64,000 bases of DNA from Rhodobacterales bacterium HKCCE2091 (GTDB lineage: Bacteria > Pseudomonadota > Alphaproteobacteria > Rhodobacterales > Rhodobacteraceae): contig WVSL01000004.1 of assembly GCA_015689685.1 (NCBI GenBank), forward strand, positions 124,001-188,000, given 5' to 3'. Positions 41,050 to 49,763 of the stretch are shown one piece after another. The notes beneath the pieces were generated by a model. It had not been told where the DNA came from and ran no database searches. It saw only the letters and a list, made by a program, of their open reading frames with translations. Each line of letters begins with the position of its first letter. Position 1 is the first letter of the stretch. A program made the position numbers and the translations under genes.

Positions 41050-42153
41050 TCAGGGCAGCGCGGCCAGGGCGTCCGGAAGGGCGTCGGCGAGGATGGCGAG
41101 GTCGGCGTCCGTTCCGCAGGAGATGCGGATGCAGCGGTCGCCCGGCGGAGTGAAGGGCATGCGGACGAAAACACCGCGATAGCCGAGTTCCGCCACCAGC
41201 GCCCTGGCGCGCGCGCCGTCACCGCCGCAGTCGATGGTCACGAAATTCGTGGCGGAGGGCAGCGGGACGAGGCCGTTTGCAAGTGCGATCCCGGCGATGG
41301 CGTCCCGCGACGCGGCGATGCGGGCGACGGTTTCCGCGAGGTAGGTCTGGTCCGAGAGGGCGGCGAGCGCGGCGGCCTGTGCGACCCGGCCGAGGCCGAA
41401 GTGGTTCCGCACCCGGTCGAATGCGGCGACGAGGTCCGGGTGGCCGATGGCGTAGCCCACGCGCATCCCGGCGAGCCCGTAGGCCTTCGAGAAGGTCCTG
41501 AGCCGGATGACGCGACGATCGGACGGATCGAGCGGCGGCAGGGTGCCCGCGGGCGCGGTGTCGCCGTAGGCTTCGTCGAGGGCGAGCAGGCAGCCGTCCG
41601 GCAGGGCGTCAAGCATCGCCGCGATGCGCTCCGCCGGGTGCCACGAGCCCATCGGGTTGTCGGGATTGGCTAGGTAGACGAGCTTCGCGCCGGTCTCGCG
41701 CGCCTTGGCGGCGAGCGCCTCCGGGTCCTCCGCGTCGTCGCGGTAGGGGACCTTGTGAAGAACGCCGCCGAAGCCCGCGACGTGGTAGTTGAAGGTCGGG
41801 TAGGCTCCGTCGGAGGTGGCGACGGGGTCGCCTTTCGCAACCAGGAGGCGCGCGAGGGTGCCGAGCAGGCCGTCGATGCCTTCGCCCGCGACGATGGACC
41901 CCATCGGGACTTCGTGACGGGCGGCGAGCGCGGCGCGAAGGTCGTGGGCCTCGGGGTCGCCGTACATCCATGCCTCGTGCGCGGCGCCGGCGATGGCGGC
42001 GATGGCCTTCGGCGAGGGGCCGAACACGCTTTCGTTCGCGCCGAGGCGGGCGGTGAAGGGCCGGCCGGATCGGCGTTCCAGCGCCTCGGGGCCGACGAAG
42101 GGAACGGTGGCGGGGAGGCTGGCGACGAGCGGGGTAAGGCGGGGTCCGGACAT
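41050..42153 (-). CDS. HisC-like fold-type I PLP aminotransferase
   Basis: The product is a 367-residue enzyme of the histidinol-phosphate aminotransferase branch. LGANESVFGPSPKAI at residues 38-52, YLANPDNPMGSW, ALDEAYGD and Lys223 in RTFSKAYGLAGMRVGYAIG are the substrate, ring-nitrogen and Schiff-base motifs. RISCGTDADL near the C-terminus has the substrate-carboxylate arginine. It may be HisC itself, an aromatic/HisC paralogue or a CobD-like protein; no his genes are near. ATG 42153 is used because farther upstream starts add only a basic non-homologous tail. It is divergent from a small Tat-like ORF. Confidence 0.82.
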   Translation of the reverse strand: MSGPRLTPLVASLPATVPFVGPEALERRSGRPFTARLGANESVFGPSPKAIAAIAGAAHEAWMYGDPEAHDLRAALAARHEVPMGSIVAGEGIDGLLGTLARLLVAKGDPVATSDGAYPTFNYHVAGFGGVLHKVPYRDDAEDPEALAAKARETGAKLVYLANPDNPMGSWHPAERIAAMLDALPDGCLLALDEAYGDTAPAGTLPPLDPSDRRVIRLRTFSKAYGLAGMRVGYAIGHPDLVAAFDRVRNHFGLGRVAQAAALAALSDQTYLAETVARIAASRDAIAGIALANGLVPLPSATNFVTIDCGGDGARARALVAELGYRGVFVRMPFTPPGDRCIRISCGTDADLAILADALPDALAALP

Positions 42154-42241
42154 GGGGCGGAGCCAAGCCCGAAACCGCGCGGGTTTGCAAGCGAAGCCTC
42201 GCGGGACCATATGTTCGGGGCATGAAACCCGAGGATTTGCC

Positions 42242-42406
42242 ATGCCCGGACTGAGCCGCCGCCTGTTTCTCGTCTCCACCGCCGCCGCCGGTGCGGCACG
42301 CGTCGTCCCGCAGATCGCTGCGCGCACGGGCGGCAGGCGGGTGCTGACGCTGGTCTACGACAAGGCGCTTGGCGCGATGCGGGCCGTGGACCGGCTGGTG
42401 CCGTAG
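42242..42406 (+). CDS. 54-residue protein with twin-arginine-like signal
   Basis: ATG 42242 has GAGGA six bases upstream. The peptide starts MPGLSRRLFLVSTAAAGAAR, with S-R-R-L-F-L matching the twin-arginine export motif and a following hydrophobic stretch. The rest is TGGRRVLTLVYDKALGAMRA and a short end. I think short Tat-signal proteins of this kind occur in related genomes, but the function is unknown. The small size means it may be just a signal-bearing microprotein. The gap to the divergent aminotransferase gene contains a poor TTGCAA...TATGTT promoter-like pair. Confidence 0.5.
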   Translation: MPGLSRRLFLVSTAAAGAARVVPQIAARTGGRRVLTLVYDKALGAMRAVDRLVP

Positions 42407-42428
42407 GGCGGGACGCGTCCCGACCGGA

Positions 42429-42758
42429 TCAGCCCATGAATTTCTTGCGGGCTTCGGTGGCGATGGCGAGGCGTTGCATCACCTCGGCCACGCGAGCCAT
42501 CGCGGCCTTCTCGCCGTCCGTCCCCTTCGCGGCTCGGTAAGCCTCGCGCGCGGCTTCGAGTTCCCGGCGGATCAGGATTTCCTCGGGCAGTGCGCCGGCC
42601 TCGGCCATGATGCGGTGGCCGATCGCGGTGCCGGCGTCGATGTAGGCTTCCTCGGGGCGGGCGGGCAGAGGCTTGCCCTCTCCGGCGAGGCCGCGAAGGT
42701 CGCCCTTTGCCTCCGCCGCGCGGATGCGGTTCTCGGTCAGCCGTTCCCATCCACGCAT
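42429..42758 (-). CDS. DUF1992 (YhdN-type, DnaJ-related) protein
   Basis: The product is a 109-residue protein with the DUF1992 pattern. It begins WERLTENRIRAAEAKGDLRGLAGEGKPLP, then has the family's G-H-R-I-M-A-E-A-G-A-L-P-E-E segment and a helical, charged C-terminus. Sequences of this type are called DnaJ-homologue subfamily C28-like, but no J-domain HPD is present and the role is unknown. The start at 42758 has AAGGGGAA; an in-frame GTG/ATG farther upstream (42812) runs into the valS end. It follows valS by 57 bp and may be co-transcribed. Confidence 0.82.
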   Translation of the reverse strand: MRGWERLTENRIRAAEAKGDLRGLAGEGKPLPARPEEAYIDAGTAIGHRIMAEAGALPEEILIRRELEAAREAYRAAKGTDGEKAAMARVAEVMQRLAIATEARKKFMG

Positions 42759-42815
42759 CGCGGTTCCCCTTTCAGTCGTGTGCAGGGTGCCGCATCCGGG
42801 ACGCCCTGTCACCGG

Positions 42816-45800
42816 TCAGGCGATCTCGGCCAACCGTTCCAATGCCGCCCTGATCTTGGCTTCCTCGTCCTCGCGGAGCGCAAGGTTGGCGCGGGTTTCC
42901 TCGATCACGTCCTCCGGCGCGCTTTCGACGAATTTCGGGTTGTTCAACCGGCCGCGTAGGCCGCAGAGTTCCTTGCCGAGCTTGCCGAGCACCTTTTCGA
43001 GCCGGGCCTTCTCCTCGGCCACGTCGATCAGGTCGGCGACCGGCAGGCCGAAGACGCCGCCGGGAACGGCGATGGTGACGGCACCCTTGGGCATCGCATC
43101 GGCCTCGGTGACCTTCGCGATCCGCGCAAGCCGTTCGATCATGGCCGCGTTCCGGGACCACGCCGCGCGTCCGGCCGCGTCGAGTTCGACCTGCAACAGC
43201 TCCACCTGCGCGCCGGCGGGGACGTGCATCTGCTGGCGGATGGAGCGAACGGCCTCGATCAGGCCGATCACCCACGTCATCTCGGCCTCCGCCGCCGGGT
43301 CGACGAGGTCCTCGCCGTAGCCCGGCCAGTCCTCGTGGACGAGCATGTTCGGGCGATCCGCGATCTGGCCCCACAGCGCCTCGGTGATGAAGGGCATGAC
43401 CGGGTGCAGCAGGATCAGGCACTGGTCGATCACCCAGGCCATCGTCGCCCGCGTCTCCGCGATCACCGCGTCGTCGCCGGAGGCGAAGAGGGGCTTGGAG
43501 AATTCGAGATACCAGTCGCAGACCTTGCCCCAGACGAGCGCGTAGAGCCCGTTCGCGGCATCGTTGAAGCGGTAGGCCGCGAGCGCCTCGTCATGGGCGA
43601 TGCGCGCGCGGGCGATCTCGCCGACGATCCACTTGTTGACGGTCTGGGACACCCCCGCGGGATCGAACCCCGCGACTGGCTTGCACTCGTTCATCTCGGC
43701 GAAGCGGGCGGCGTTCCAGAGCTTGGTGCCGAAGTTCCGGTAGCCGGTGATCCGCTCCTTCGACAGCTTCAGAACGCCGCCGATGGCCGCCATCGAGGCG
43801 TTGGTGAAGCGGAGCGCGTCGGCGCCGAACTCGTCCACGATCTCAAGCGGGTCGATGACGTTGCCGGTGGTCTTCGACATCTTCTTCCCCTTCTCGTCGC
43901 GGACGAGCTGGTGGAGGTAGACGGTGTGGAACGGGTCCTGCCCCATGACGGCCTGGGACATCATCATCATCCGCGCGACCCAGAAGAACAGGATGTCCTG
44001 CCCGGTGATGAGCACGTCGGTCGGGAAGAAGCGCTTGAGCTCGTCGGTCTGCTCGGGCCAGCCGAGGGTGCCGAAGGGCCAGAGGCCGGAGGAGAACCAG
44101 GTGTCGAGCACGTCGGGGTCGCGCCAGACGGGATAGACGAGCTCGGTCGGATCCTGGTCGACGTTGTAGGCCGCGAGGCTGGCAGCGAGGGTTTCGGCGG
44201 CCTCATGCCGGGTCGCGACCTCGACCACGCGGGCGTGGTTCAGCGGTGTCGGCAGGGCGGCGAGAACGTCGGAGAATTCGGCGGCGACAGTCGCGAAATC
44301 CGGGCCGCAGTGCTGCCGCTCGTCCCCCTTCAGGAGCGTCTGGTGATTGAGGAGCCGGAACAACTCCACCTCGTCGAGCGCCCCGTCGCCCTCGTCGTCG
44401 CGGAAGCCGTGGCTTTCGAGGTCGAACCCGTACCAGACCGGGATCTGGTGCCCCCACCACAACTGCCGCGAGATCGTCCAGGGTTCGATGTTCTCCATCC
44501 AGTGGTAGAACACCTTCTCCCCGCTCTCGGGCAGGATCTTCACCCGGCCCTCGCGGACGGCCTCCAGCGCGGGGACGGCCAGCCTCTCGCTGTCCACGAA
44601 CCACTGGTCGGTCAGCATCGGCTCGATCACGACCTTCGAGCGGTCGCCGAAGGGCTGCATGATCGATTTCGATTCTACCAGCGGCACGATCGCGTCGGCA
44701 CCCTCGGCATCGGGCTTGAGCGCGGTCTGGCCGAGCCGCGGGTCGTCGGCGCGAGTCGTCACCGAAAGCCCTTCCGCCGTGATCTCCTCGATGACCTTTT
44801 CCCGCGCCTCGAACCGGTCGAGCCCGCGCAGGTGATCGGGCACGAGGTTCAGTGCGTCGACTTCCAGCCCGTCGAACTCCGCGCCCTCCGCGATTGCCTG
44901 CGCGCGCGCCGCGGCCTCGGCGTAGGGCGCGCCGTCGTCGCGCATATGGCCACGCGTGTCCATCAGCCGGTACATCGGGATGCCGCCCCGCTGCGCGACC
45001 GCGTAGTCGTTGTGGTCGTGTGCGCCGGTGATCTTCACGGCGCCCGAACCGAAGGCCGGGTCGGGGTACTCGTCGGTGATGATCGGGATCAGGCGGCGGT
45101 GTTCCTTCGGCCCGACCGGGATCTCGCAGAGCTTGCCGACGATCGGCGCATAGCGTTCGTCGGACGGATGCACCGCGACCGCGCCGTCGCCGAGCATGGT
45201 TTCGGGCCGCGTCGTCGCGATGGAGATGTAGTCGCGCGTCTCGCGCAGGGTGACGTTCCCGTCCTCGTCCTTCTCCACGTATTCGTAGGTTTCGCCCCCG
45301 GCGAGCGGGTACTTGAAGTGCCACATGTGGCCCGGCACCTCGACGTTCTCGACCTCCAGGTCCGAGATCGCGGTCTCGAAATGCGGGTCCCAGTTCACCA
45401 GCCGCTTGCCGCGGTAGATCAGGCCCTTGTGGTAGAGATCGACGAAGACGCGGATCACCGCGTCGTGGAAGTTGCCGGCCTCGCCCTCGGGCGCCGACGG
45501 CGCGCCGGACATGGTAAAGGCGTTGCGGTCCCAGTCGCAGGAGCAGCCGAGCCGCTTCAGCTGGTCGATGATCGTGTTGCCGTACTCGGCCTTCCACTCC
45601 CAGACCTTCGCGATGAACTCGGGCCGGCTGAGGTCGGTCCGGCGCATGTTGCTTTCAGCCTTCAGCTTCTTCTCGACCTGCAACTGCGTGGCGATGCCCG
45701 CGTGGTCCTGCCCCGGCTGCCACAGCGTGTCGAACCCGCGCATCCGGTGCCAGCGCACGAGGATGTCCTGGAGCGTGTTGTTGAAGGCATGGCCCACGTG

Positions 45801-45950
45801 CAGCGCCCCGGTCACGTTCGGCGGCGGGATCATGACGGTGAAGGACGGTTGCCCGGGCTTCGCGTTGGCACCGGCGCGGAAGGCGCCCGCTTCCAGCCAC
45901 CCGGCGGTGATCCGCGGCTCCTCGGTGCCTGCATCGAAGGTCTTTTCCAT
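42816..45950 (-). CDS. valS: valyl-tRNA synthetase
   Basis: The product is a 1044-residue class I synthetase for valine. HVGH at residues 51-54 (GALHVGHAF) and KMSKTTGN represent the HIGH and KMSKS motifs. The editing domain includes [18 protein letters not shown], and [13 protein letters not shown] is a core ValS block. The C-terminal coiled coil ([20 protein letters not shown]...[17 protein letters not shown]) contacts tRNA. Between IPVWYGF (about residue 508) and DVLDTWF (about 610) there is about 100 residues, some 65-70 more than in the Escherichia coli enzyme. I think a similar insert exists in related Rhodobacteraceae. ATG 45950 has GGAGAG upstream. Confidence 0.97.
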   Translation of the reverse strand: MEKTFDAGTEEPRITAGWLEAGAFRAGANAKPGQPSFTVMIPPPNVTGALHVGHAFNNTLQDILVRWHRMRGFDTLWQPGQDHAGIATQLQVEKKLKAESNMRRTDLSRPEFIAKVWEWKAEYGNTIIDQLKRLGCSCDWDRNAFTMSGAPSAPEGEAGNFHDAVIRVFVDLYHKGLIYRGKRLVNWDPHFETAISDLEVENVEVPGHMWHFKYPLAGGETYEYVEKDEDGNVTLRETRDYISIATTRPETMLGDGAVAVHPSDERYAPIVGKLCEIPVGPKEHRRLIPIITDEYPDPAFGSGAVKITGAHDHNDYAVAQRGGIPMYRLMDTRGHMRDDGAPYAEAAARAQAIAEGAEFDGLEVDALNLVPDHLRGLDRFEAREKVIEEITAEGLSVTTRADDPRLGQTALKPDAEGADAIVPLVESKSIMQPFGDRSKVVIEPMLTDQWFVDSERLAVPALEAVREGRVKILPESGEKVFYHWMENIEPWTISRQLWWGHQIPVWYGFDLESHGFRDDEGDGALDEVELFRLLNHQTLLKGDERQHCGPDFATVAAEFSDVLAALPTPLNHARVVEVATRHEAAETLAASLAAYNVDQDPTELVYPVWRDPDVLDTWFSSGLWPFGTLGWPEQTDELKRFFPTDVLITGQDILFFWVARMMMMSQAVMGQDPFHTVYLHQLVRDEKGKKMSKTTGNVIDPLEIVDEFGADALRFTNASMAAIGGVLKLSKERITGYRNFGTKLWNAARFAEMNECKPVAGFDPAGVSQTVNKWIVGEIARARIAHDEALAAYRFNDAANGLYALVWGKVCDWYLEFSKPLFASGDDAVIAETRATMAWVIDQCLILLHPVMPFITEALWGQIADRPNMLVHEDWPGYGEDLVDPAAEAEMTWVIGLIEAVRSIRQQMHVPAGAQVELLQVELDAAGRAAWSRNAAMIERLARIAKVTEADAMPKGAVTIAVPGGVFGLPVADLIDVAEEKARLEKVLGKLGKELCGLRGRLNNPKFVESAPEDVIEETRANLALREDEEAKIRAALERLAEIA

Positions 45951-46093
45951 CGCTCTCCGCCCTCGTCCGGCCATCATTCCGGCGCATGGTCTAGCGAAGG
46001 CGGGGGCAAAGGCCAAGCGGCTCTGGACAGGGGCGTCCGGCCCGCTAGTGTCGCGGGCGGAAAGACCCCACGGACAGAGCGAGGTGAGCGGAG

Positions 46094-48397
46094 ATGGCGA
46101 AGTTCGGAACCAGCCAGGCGGTGACGCGCAAGGAAGACGTGCGTTTCCTGACCGGACACGGACGGTACATCGACGACGTGGCGCCCGAGGGCGCGCTGTT
46201 CGCCTACGTGTTCCGCTCCACCATCGCGCACGGGTCATTCGACGCGCTCGACCTCGACGATGCGAAGGCCGCACCCGGCGTGGCCGCGATCTACACCGCG
46301 GCCGACCTCGCCGAACGCGGGCTTGCCAACGAGATCCGCTATACCGCCGTCAAGAACCGCGACGGCTCGCCCTCGGCGCAGCCGCTGCGGCCGATCCTCG
46401 CGGAGGGACGCGTGCGGTTCGTGGGCGAGGCGCTCGCCTTCATCGTCGCCGAGACGCTGGCGCAGGCGAAGGACGCGGCCGAACTGATCGGCTTCGATCC
46501 CGAGGAACTCCCGGTCCATCTCGGGCTCGAACCCGGCGGCGAGGCGCTGCACCCCGAGGCCCCGGACAACCAGGCCTTCGACTGGGCGCTCGGGGACGAG
46601 GAGGCGACCGATGCCGCGCTGGCCGGCTCCGCGCATCGCGTGACGCTGGAGATCGGCGACAACCGGGTGATCGCGAACTCGATGGAGCCGCGGGGCGGCT
46701 TCGCGGAACCGATCGAGGGCGGCCGGATCCACGTCTCCTACTCGGGCCAGGGGGTCTGGGGGCTGAAGGACGACCTCGCCCACTGGCTTGGCGAGGACGC
46801 GTCGACCTTCCACATCACGACGCCCGACGTCGGCGGCGGCTTCGGCATGAAGGGCGCGCCTTATCCCGAAGAAATGCTGCTCGCGCTCGCCGCGCGGGAT
46901 CTCGGCCGGCCGGTGCGCTGGATCGAGGAACGGACCGAGGCGATGCTGTCGGACAATGCCGGCCGTGACCTCGTGTCCATCGCCGAGATCGGTTTCGACG
47001 AGGACCTGAAGATCACCGGTTACAAGGTCGAGGTGCTGTCGAACCTCGGCGCCTACAACTCGCAGTTCGGCCAGATGATCCAGTCGCAGCTCTTCAGCCG
47101 CGTCCTGACCGGGCCCTACGACATCGGCGCGGCGTTCCTCAACACGAAGGGGTTCTTCACCAACACGACACAGGTGGACGCCTACCGCGGCGCGGGGCGG
47201 CCGGAGGCGATCTACACGCTCGAACGGCTGATGGACCACGCCGCCCGCGTGCTGGAGGTGGACCCGCTGGAACTCCGCCGCCGCAACTTCATCCGCTCCG
47301 ACCAGATGCCCTACCGCACCGTCGCGAAGGAACTCTACGACGTCGGCGACTTCGCGCGGGTGCTGGCGCGCGGCGCGGTCGAGGCCGATATCCACGGATT
47401 CGTGAAGCGGCGCGAGGCCTCGGAAGCCGCCGGGCGCCTTCGCGGCCTCGGGGTCTGCTACTATATCGAAAGCATTCTCGGAGATCCTTCGGAAACCGCG
47501 AGGATCGAAGTCACGGAGACCGGCGCGAAGGTGTATGTCGGCACGCAATCGAACGGCCAGGGCCACGAAACGGTGTTCGCGCAGATGGTGCATGAACGGA
47601 CCGGGGTGCCCTTCGACGCGATCGAGGTCGTGCAGGGCGACAGCGACCTGATCGCGAAGGGCGGCGGCACCGGCGGGTCACGCTCCGTCACCACCCAGGG
47701 AACGGCTATCCGGGCGACATCCACGAAGCTGATCGAGGGGCTGTCGCCTTTCGTCGCAGGCATGCTTGAGACCGAAGAGGTGAGTTTCGACGCCGACGAG
47801 GGCGTGTTCCGCAGCCCCGGCTCCAACACCGTCGTCACCATCCTCGAAGCCGCGGGCGCGGCGCGGGCGGCGGGGCAGGCGGGTCTCGCCGTGGCCGAGG
47901 AAACGACAAAGATCCCCGGCCGGTCGTTTCCCAACGGCTGCCACGTCTGCGAGGTCGAGATCGACCGCGAGACCGGGCAGGTCAGCGTCGACCGCTATGT
48001 TGTCACCGACGATTTCGGCAACCTGATGAACCCGATGCTGGCCGAGGGACAGGTGCATGGCGGCGTCGTGCAGGGGATCGGCCAGGCGCTGTCGGAGCAC
48101 ACCGTCTATGACGAGAACGGGCAGCTTCTGACCGCGACCTTCATGGATTACGGGATGCCGCGCGCGATCGACATGCCGTTCATCGCGTTCCATTCCGAAC
48201 CGGTGCCCTCCACCGCTAACCCGCTCGGCATGAAGGGCTGCGGCGAGGCCGGGACCGTGGGCTCGATGGCCGCGGTGGCGAACGCGGTGCAGGACGCGCT
48301 CTGGCCGCTCGGCATCCGGCAGGTCGACATGCCGTTCACCCCGGCCCGCGTCTGGGCCTACCTGCAGGACGGGGCGGAGGCCGGTGCGGGGGGCTGA
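46094..48397 (+). CDS. molybdenum hydroxylase large subunit (xanthine dehydrogenase/form II CoxL-like)
   Basis: This 767-residue Mo-cofactor-binding subunit has the N-terminal aldehyde oxidase domain ([23 protein letters not shown]) and [18 protein letters not shown] for cofactor binding. The active-site loop is AYRGAGRPE near residue 364, and the catalytic glutamate is Glu718 in GCGEAG. The AYRGAGR loop is the form II type, unlike the AYRCSFR of true CO dehydrogenases, so it oxidises an aldehyde or N-heterocycle. The FAD and iron-sulfur subunits that normally accompany it are not adjacent. Divergent from valS; the GTG of the next gene lies inside its last 14 bp. Confidence 0.9.
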   Translation: MAKFGTSQAVTRKEDVRFLTGHGRYIDDVAPEGALFAYVFRSTIAHGSFDALDLDDAKAAPGVAAIYTAADLAERGLANEIRYTAVKNRDGSPSAQPLRPILAEGRVRFVGEALAFIVAETLAQAKDAAELIGFDPEELPVHLGLEPGGEALHPEAPDNQAFDWALGDEEATDAALAGSAHRVTLEIGDNRVIANSMEPRGGFAEPIEGGRIHVSYSGQGVWGLKDDLAHWLGEDASTFHITTPDVGGGFGMKGAPYPEEMLLALAARDLGRPVRWIEERTEAMLSDNAGRDLVSIAEIGFDEDLKITGYKVEVLSNLGAYNSQFGQMIQSQLFSRVLTGPYDIGAAFLNTKGFFTNTTQVDAYRGAGRPEAIYTLERLMDHAARVLEVDPLELRRRNFIRSDQMPYRTVAKELYDVGDFARVLARGAVEADIHGFVKRREASEAAGRLRGLGVCYYIESILGDPSETARIEVTETGAKVYVGTQSNGQGHETVFAQMVHERTGVPFDAIEVVQGDSDLIAKGGGTGGSRSVTTQGTAIRATSTKLIEGLSPFVAGMLETEEVSFDADEGVFRSPGSNTVVTILEAAGAARAAGQAGLAVAEETTKIPGRSFPNGCHVCEVEIDRETGQVSVDRYVVTDDFGNLMNPMLAEGQVHGGVVQGIGQALSEHTVYDENGQLLTATFMDYGMPRAIDMPFIAFHSEPVPSTANPLGMKGCGEAGTVGSMAAVANAVQDALWPLGIRQVDMPFTPARVWAYLQDGAEAGAGG

Positions 48398-49457
48398 GCG
48401 CCTCTGGTCCCGGCTCGCCCGGTTCCGTTCCGCGCCGCCGCGATGGCCCGAGGCGCGGGCGCCCCAGACCCATGTCGTCCTGCTCGACGGCACCGCCTCC
48501 ACGCTGACCCGCGGGCGCGAGACGAATATCGGCCTGACCTACCGGCTCCTGTCCGAGATGGGGCCGGAGGCGGGGATGACGCTCTACTACGAACCGGGCA
48601 TCCAGTGGCGCGGCTGGACGCACACGCTCGAGGTCGTCGCCGGGATCGGGATCGACCGGCAGATCAGGCGCGCCTACCTGTTCCTCGCCCGCAACTACCG
48701 CCCCGGCGACCGCATCTTCCTGATGGGGTTTTCCCGCGGCGCCTACGCGGTGCGGTCGCTCGCCGGCCTGATCGACCGGATGGGGCTCTTGCGCCCCGCG
48801 CAGATCAGCGAGGAGACGCTCGACCGGGTCTACGACCTCTATCGTGCCGATCCGTTCGGGCCCCGCGCGACGGCGATGAAGGCGGCGCTCTGCCACGACA
48901 AGGTGGACATCGCCTTCGTGGGCGTGTTCGACACGGTGCGCGCGCTCGGCCTGCGCTGGCCGGTGCTGTGGCGTTTCGCCGGAACAACGCACCCCTATCA
49001 CAACCACGCGCTCGGCCCCTCGACCCGGATCGGCCGACACGCGCTCGCCATGCACGAAACCCGCGACGCCTTCGCCCCGGTCCTGTGGGAGGTGCCCGAG
49101 GAACGGGTGGGCGACGTGGTGCAGATGTGGTTCCGGGGCACGCATGGCGATGTCGGCGGGCAGCTCAATGGCCGCAACTTCGCGCGGCCCTTGTCCAACA
49201 TCCCGTTCGTCTGGATGCTCGGCGAGGCGGAGGCCGCGGGGCTGAAACTGCCGCTCTACTGGCGGAACCGCTACCTGACCGACAAGAACACGCCGTCGAT
49301 AGGCACGATGGTCGGGTGGGGCAAGCTGTTCCTCGCCCGGCACCGGCGGCGGATCGGGCTCGACCCGTCCGAGATGGTGCATCCCTCCGCCCGGCCCGCC
49401 GCGGAACGGGCCGGGCTTGACATCCCGATCGGCCTGCCGCCGCAACCCGGCACCTGA
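48384..49457 (+). CDS. DUF2235 alpha/beta-hydrolase
   Basis: This 357-residue protein matches DUF2235. The first strand is VVLLDGTASTLTRGRETN; the nucleophile elbow is FLMGFSRGAYAVRSLAGLI (G-F-S-R-G). FVGVFDTVRALG contains the acidic residue and MWFRGTHGDVGGQ the catalytic histidine. Many such proteins are lipases or phospholipases, including type VI secretion effectors, but no secretion gene is near. It has no signal peptide. GTG 48384 overlaps the Mo-hydroxylase gene by 14 bp, so the two are probably coupled; a joint pathway is not proven. Confidence 0.82.
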   Translation: MRGAERLWSRLARFRSAPPRWPEARAPQTHVVLLDGTASTLTRGRETNIGLTYRLLSEMGPEAGMTLYYEPGIQWRGWTHTLEVVAGIGIDRQIRRAYLFLARNYRPGDRIFLMGFSRGAYAVRSLAGLIDRMGLLRPAQISEETLDRVYDLYRADPFGPRATAMKAALCHDKVDIAFVGVFDTVRALGLRWPVLWRFAGTTHPYHNHALGPSTRIGRHALAMHETRDAFAPVLWEVPEERVGDVVQMWFRGTHGDVGGQLNGRNFARPLSNIPFVWMLGEAEAAGLKLPLYWRNRYLTDKNTPSIGTMVGWGKLFLARHRRRIGLDPSEMVHPSARPAAERAGLDIPIGLPPQPGT

Positions 49458-49546
49458 GCCGACGGGCGGATCGGCATGCTCGAGCCCCCCGTTCCGGGGA
49501 GCCGTCGCACGCCGATTGGGCGCGCGGTTCGCGGCGACTGGCAGGC

Positions 49547-49620
49547 TGTCGGGGGTGGGGGGGGGCGCTGCCCCCCGCCTTCGGCTCCCCCCGGGAATAT
49601 TTGGGGGACAAAGACGGGAC
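49547..49620 (+). repeat. GC-rich intergenic repeat, short form, copy 4, in a 306-bp gap
   Basis: In the gap 49458-49763 between convergent DUF2235 and hrpB genes, a run of G (interrupted once by T) leads to the hairpin GGGGGC-GCT-GCCCCC (49561-49575). Then come CCTTCGGCTCCCCCCGGGAA and the core ATATTTGGGGGACAAAGACG. The core is shared with the repeat at 37881-37958 and, in part, with the two long copies. The remainder of the gap holds no gene; a few codons-like stretches in it have no start or ribosome site. Confidence 0.7.
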
Positions 49621-49763
49621 GTGCGTCCAGCGGCTTCTTCATCCTTCAAGTATCCATCAAGCATCGAAGCCTTCGCGGCGCCGGGACATCGCCCGCGGGT
49701 CCGCCGGAGCCGCGTCGGTTCGGCGATGGCACCGCCGGGGCCTGAGGCGGAGCGAAGTCCGGT

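Noticed and set aside
48384-49457. A type VI secretion effector
   Set aside because: DUF2235 alone is not enough; there is no VgrG, PAAR or immunity gene beside it.
49553-49566. The long G run as a sign of assembly error
   Set aside because: It forms part of a hairpin in the repeat, so it may be real; the exact G count could still be uncertain.
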